DNA from: SAR116 cluster bacterium MED-G04
GTDB taxonomy: Bacteria; Pseudomonadota; Alphaproteobacteria; Puniceispirillales; UBA1172
Assembly (NCBI GenBank): GCA_002457135.1
Contig: NTKX01000007.1
Span: forward strand, 1 to 40,777
Direction: 5' to 3'
Length of the DNA: 40,777 nt
The translations under genes and the position numbers were made by a program. This document shows, in pieces, positions 39,819 to 40,777 of this stretch. The notes under the pieces were generated by a model, which did no database searches, was not told where the DNA came from, and worked only from the letters and a program-made list of their open reading frames with translations. Positions within the stretch are counted from its first letter, which is position 1. Each line of letters begins with the position of its first letter.

Positions 39819-40777
39819 ATGACCATGACTGAAACCATCCTCGCCAATGCCCGTATAATCACTGATGACGATGATTTCATCGGCCATATCCGTTTCAATG
39901 AAGACGGCATCATTGATCTGGGCAAGGGGGCTGATGTGCCGGCGGGGGCGGTGGATTGCCTCGGTGATTACGTCAGTGCCGGCCTGATTGAGCTGCACAC
40001 CGATAATCTGGAACGCCACATGCAGCCGCGCCCCGGTGTAACATGGCCCAAAAAGGCAGCGGCACTGGCGCATGACCGGGAGCTGGCAGGGGCAGGCATC
40101 ACCACGGTTTTTGATGCGCTGCGGGTTGGCTCAATGAGCGATGAGAAAGAACGCACCCACGGCTACAGCAAATACGCCCGTGAGGTAGGGTCGGTGATCC
40201 TCGATCTGGTGGATAACAAGGTGCTGAAGGTCAGCCATTTTCTGCATCTGCGGGCCGAGCTTTGCACGGAAACCCTCGCCGATGAGATGGAGGAATTCGG
40301 GCTGGAGGACAGGGTCGGCATCGTTTCCCTGATGGATCATACCCCGGGCCAGCGCCAGTTCCGCGATATCAAGAAACTGCGCGAATACCTCAAGGGCAAG
40401 CATGGATACAGCGACCAGGGCGTTGATGAACATTTTGCCACGCTGAAACATCAACAGGCGATCTATGGTGAAAAAAATCGCCGTTTTGCGATTGAAAAAG
40501 CAGGCCAGCTTGGCTCCATCCTCGCCAGTCATGATGATACGACCGAAAGCGATGTCGCCTCATCCGCGTCTGACCGGATCATCATTGCCGAATTTCCCAC
40601 CACCATGGAAGCCGCCCGAAAATGCCGTGATCATGACCAGATCATCATGATGGGCGCGCCCAATATCATTCGCGGCGGATCGCATTCAGGCAATATCGCG
40701 GCGGCCGAACTGGCGGATGCCGGGCTGCTTGATGTGTTGTCATCGGATTATATCCCGTCATCCCTGCTGATGGCCGC
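39819..40777 (+). CDS. phnM: alpha-D-ribose 1-methylphosphonate 5-triphosphate diphosphatase PhnM (3' end outside window)
   Basis: PhnM removes pyrophosphate from ribosyl-phosphonate triphosphate before C-P cleavage. About 320 of the usual 380 residues are visible. It is an amidohydrolase-fold enzyme: SAGLIELHTDNLERHMQPRPGV carries the HxD metal ligands, followed by ITTVFDALRVGS, the RAELC...VSLMDHTPGQRQF region and ILASHDDTTESDV, all typical of PhnM. In-frame ATGs at 39795, 39819 and 39825 are possible; none has a good ribosome site, and MTMTETIL from 39819 gives the usual start. It runs away from the DUF1045 gene under its own promoter region with a Pho-box candidate. It is cut by the window end, not broken. 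Confidence 0.92.
   Translation, partial: MTMTETILANARIITDDDDFIGHIRFNEDGIIDLGKGADVPAGAVDCLGDYVSAGLIELHTDNLERHMQPRPGVTWPKKAAALAHDRELAGAGITTVFDALRVGSMSDEKERTHGYSKYAREVGSVILDLVDNKVLKVSHFLHLRAELCTETLADEMEEFGLEDRVGIVSLMDHTPGQRQFRDIKKLREYLKGKHGYSDQGVDEHFATLKHQQAIYGEKNRRFAIEKAGQLGSILASHDDTTESDVASSASDRIIIAEFPTTMEAARKCRDHDQIIMMGAPNIIRGGSHSGNIAAAELADAGLLDVLSSDYIPSSLLMA

Overview
The window looks like a chromosomal segment of a marine, heterotrophic alphaproteobacterium. GC is high (roughly 60% by eye), and genes are packed with ATGA/TGATG stop-start overlaps. Content is typical of surface-ocean Rhodospirillales or SAR116-like bacteria: DMSP demethylation, formaldehyde detoxification, polyamine use and a C-P lyase. 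No rRNA, tRNA, insertion sequence, phage gene or CRISPR array was seen. The genus cannot be fixed from this sequence alone.

Region 1 (1-9.1 kb) starts with a truncated FAD monooxygenase gene, an EamA transporter and a small cysteine-rich protein. A polyamine catabolism block follows: agmatinase and putrescine aminotransferase on the minus strand, divergent from a PuuA-like glutamylpolyamine synthetase and a PuuB-like oxidase. After it come a Sco copper chaperone, an epimerase-like protein and a DUF1289 protein.

Region 2 (9.1-17.5 kb) is a tight minus-strand operon read as acuI, dmdA, metY, alpha/beta hydrolase, reversed-order FadB-type protein (FadN-like), acyl-CoA synthetase. It reads as a DMSP demethylation and methanethiol/propionate processing unit. 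DmdA makes methylmercaptopropionate, the synthetase could activate it, the crotonase domain could hydrate the enoyl-CoA, MetY could capture methanethiol as methionine, and AcuI reduces acryloyl-CoA. dmdC and a canonical dmdD are not in the window.

Region 3 (17.6-23.2 kb) holds a fluoroacetate-type dehalogenase, the glutathione formaldehyde pair frmA-frmB, choline dehydrogenase betA and an HTD2-type hot-dog dehydratase. Region 4 (23.3-33.2 kb) is mixed: typA, an aminotransferase, a PhyH dioxygenase, an EamA transporter, a GT25 glycosyltransferase, a CBS-domain protein behind a possible RNA switch, a PQQ-type sugar dehydrogenase, a FAD oxidoreductase and a fumarylacetoacetate-hydrolase-family enzyme.

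Region 5 (33.3-40.8 kb) is a C-P lyase cluster: hexapeptide transferase, phnGHIJKLN, a convergent DUF1045 2H phosphoesterase, and phnM (cut by the window end) behind a good Pho-box candidate.

Three signals are not explained by the genes. First, 16-bp tandem duplications sit on or just after stop codons at four separate places. Second, a leader before the CBS gene carries three mutually competing copies of an 8-nt pairing element. Third, 15-bp in-frame duplications have enlarged loops in Sco and GT25. No stretch longer than about 300 bases lacks a gene; the longest is 29669-29974.
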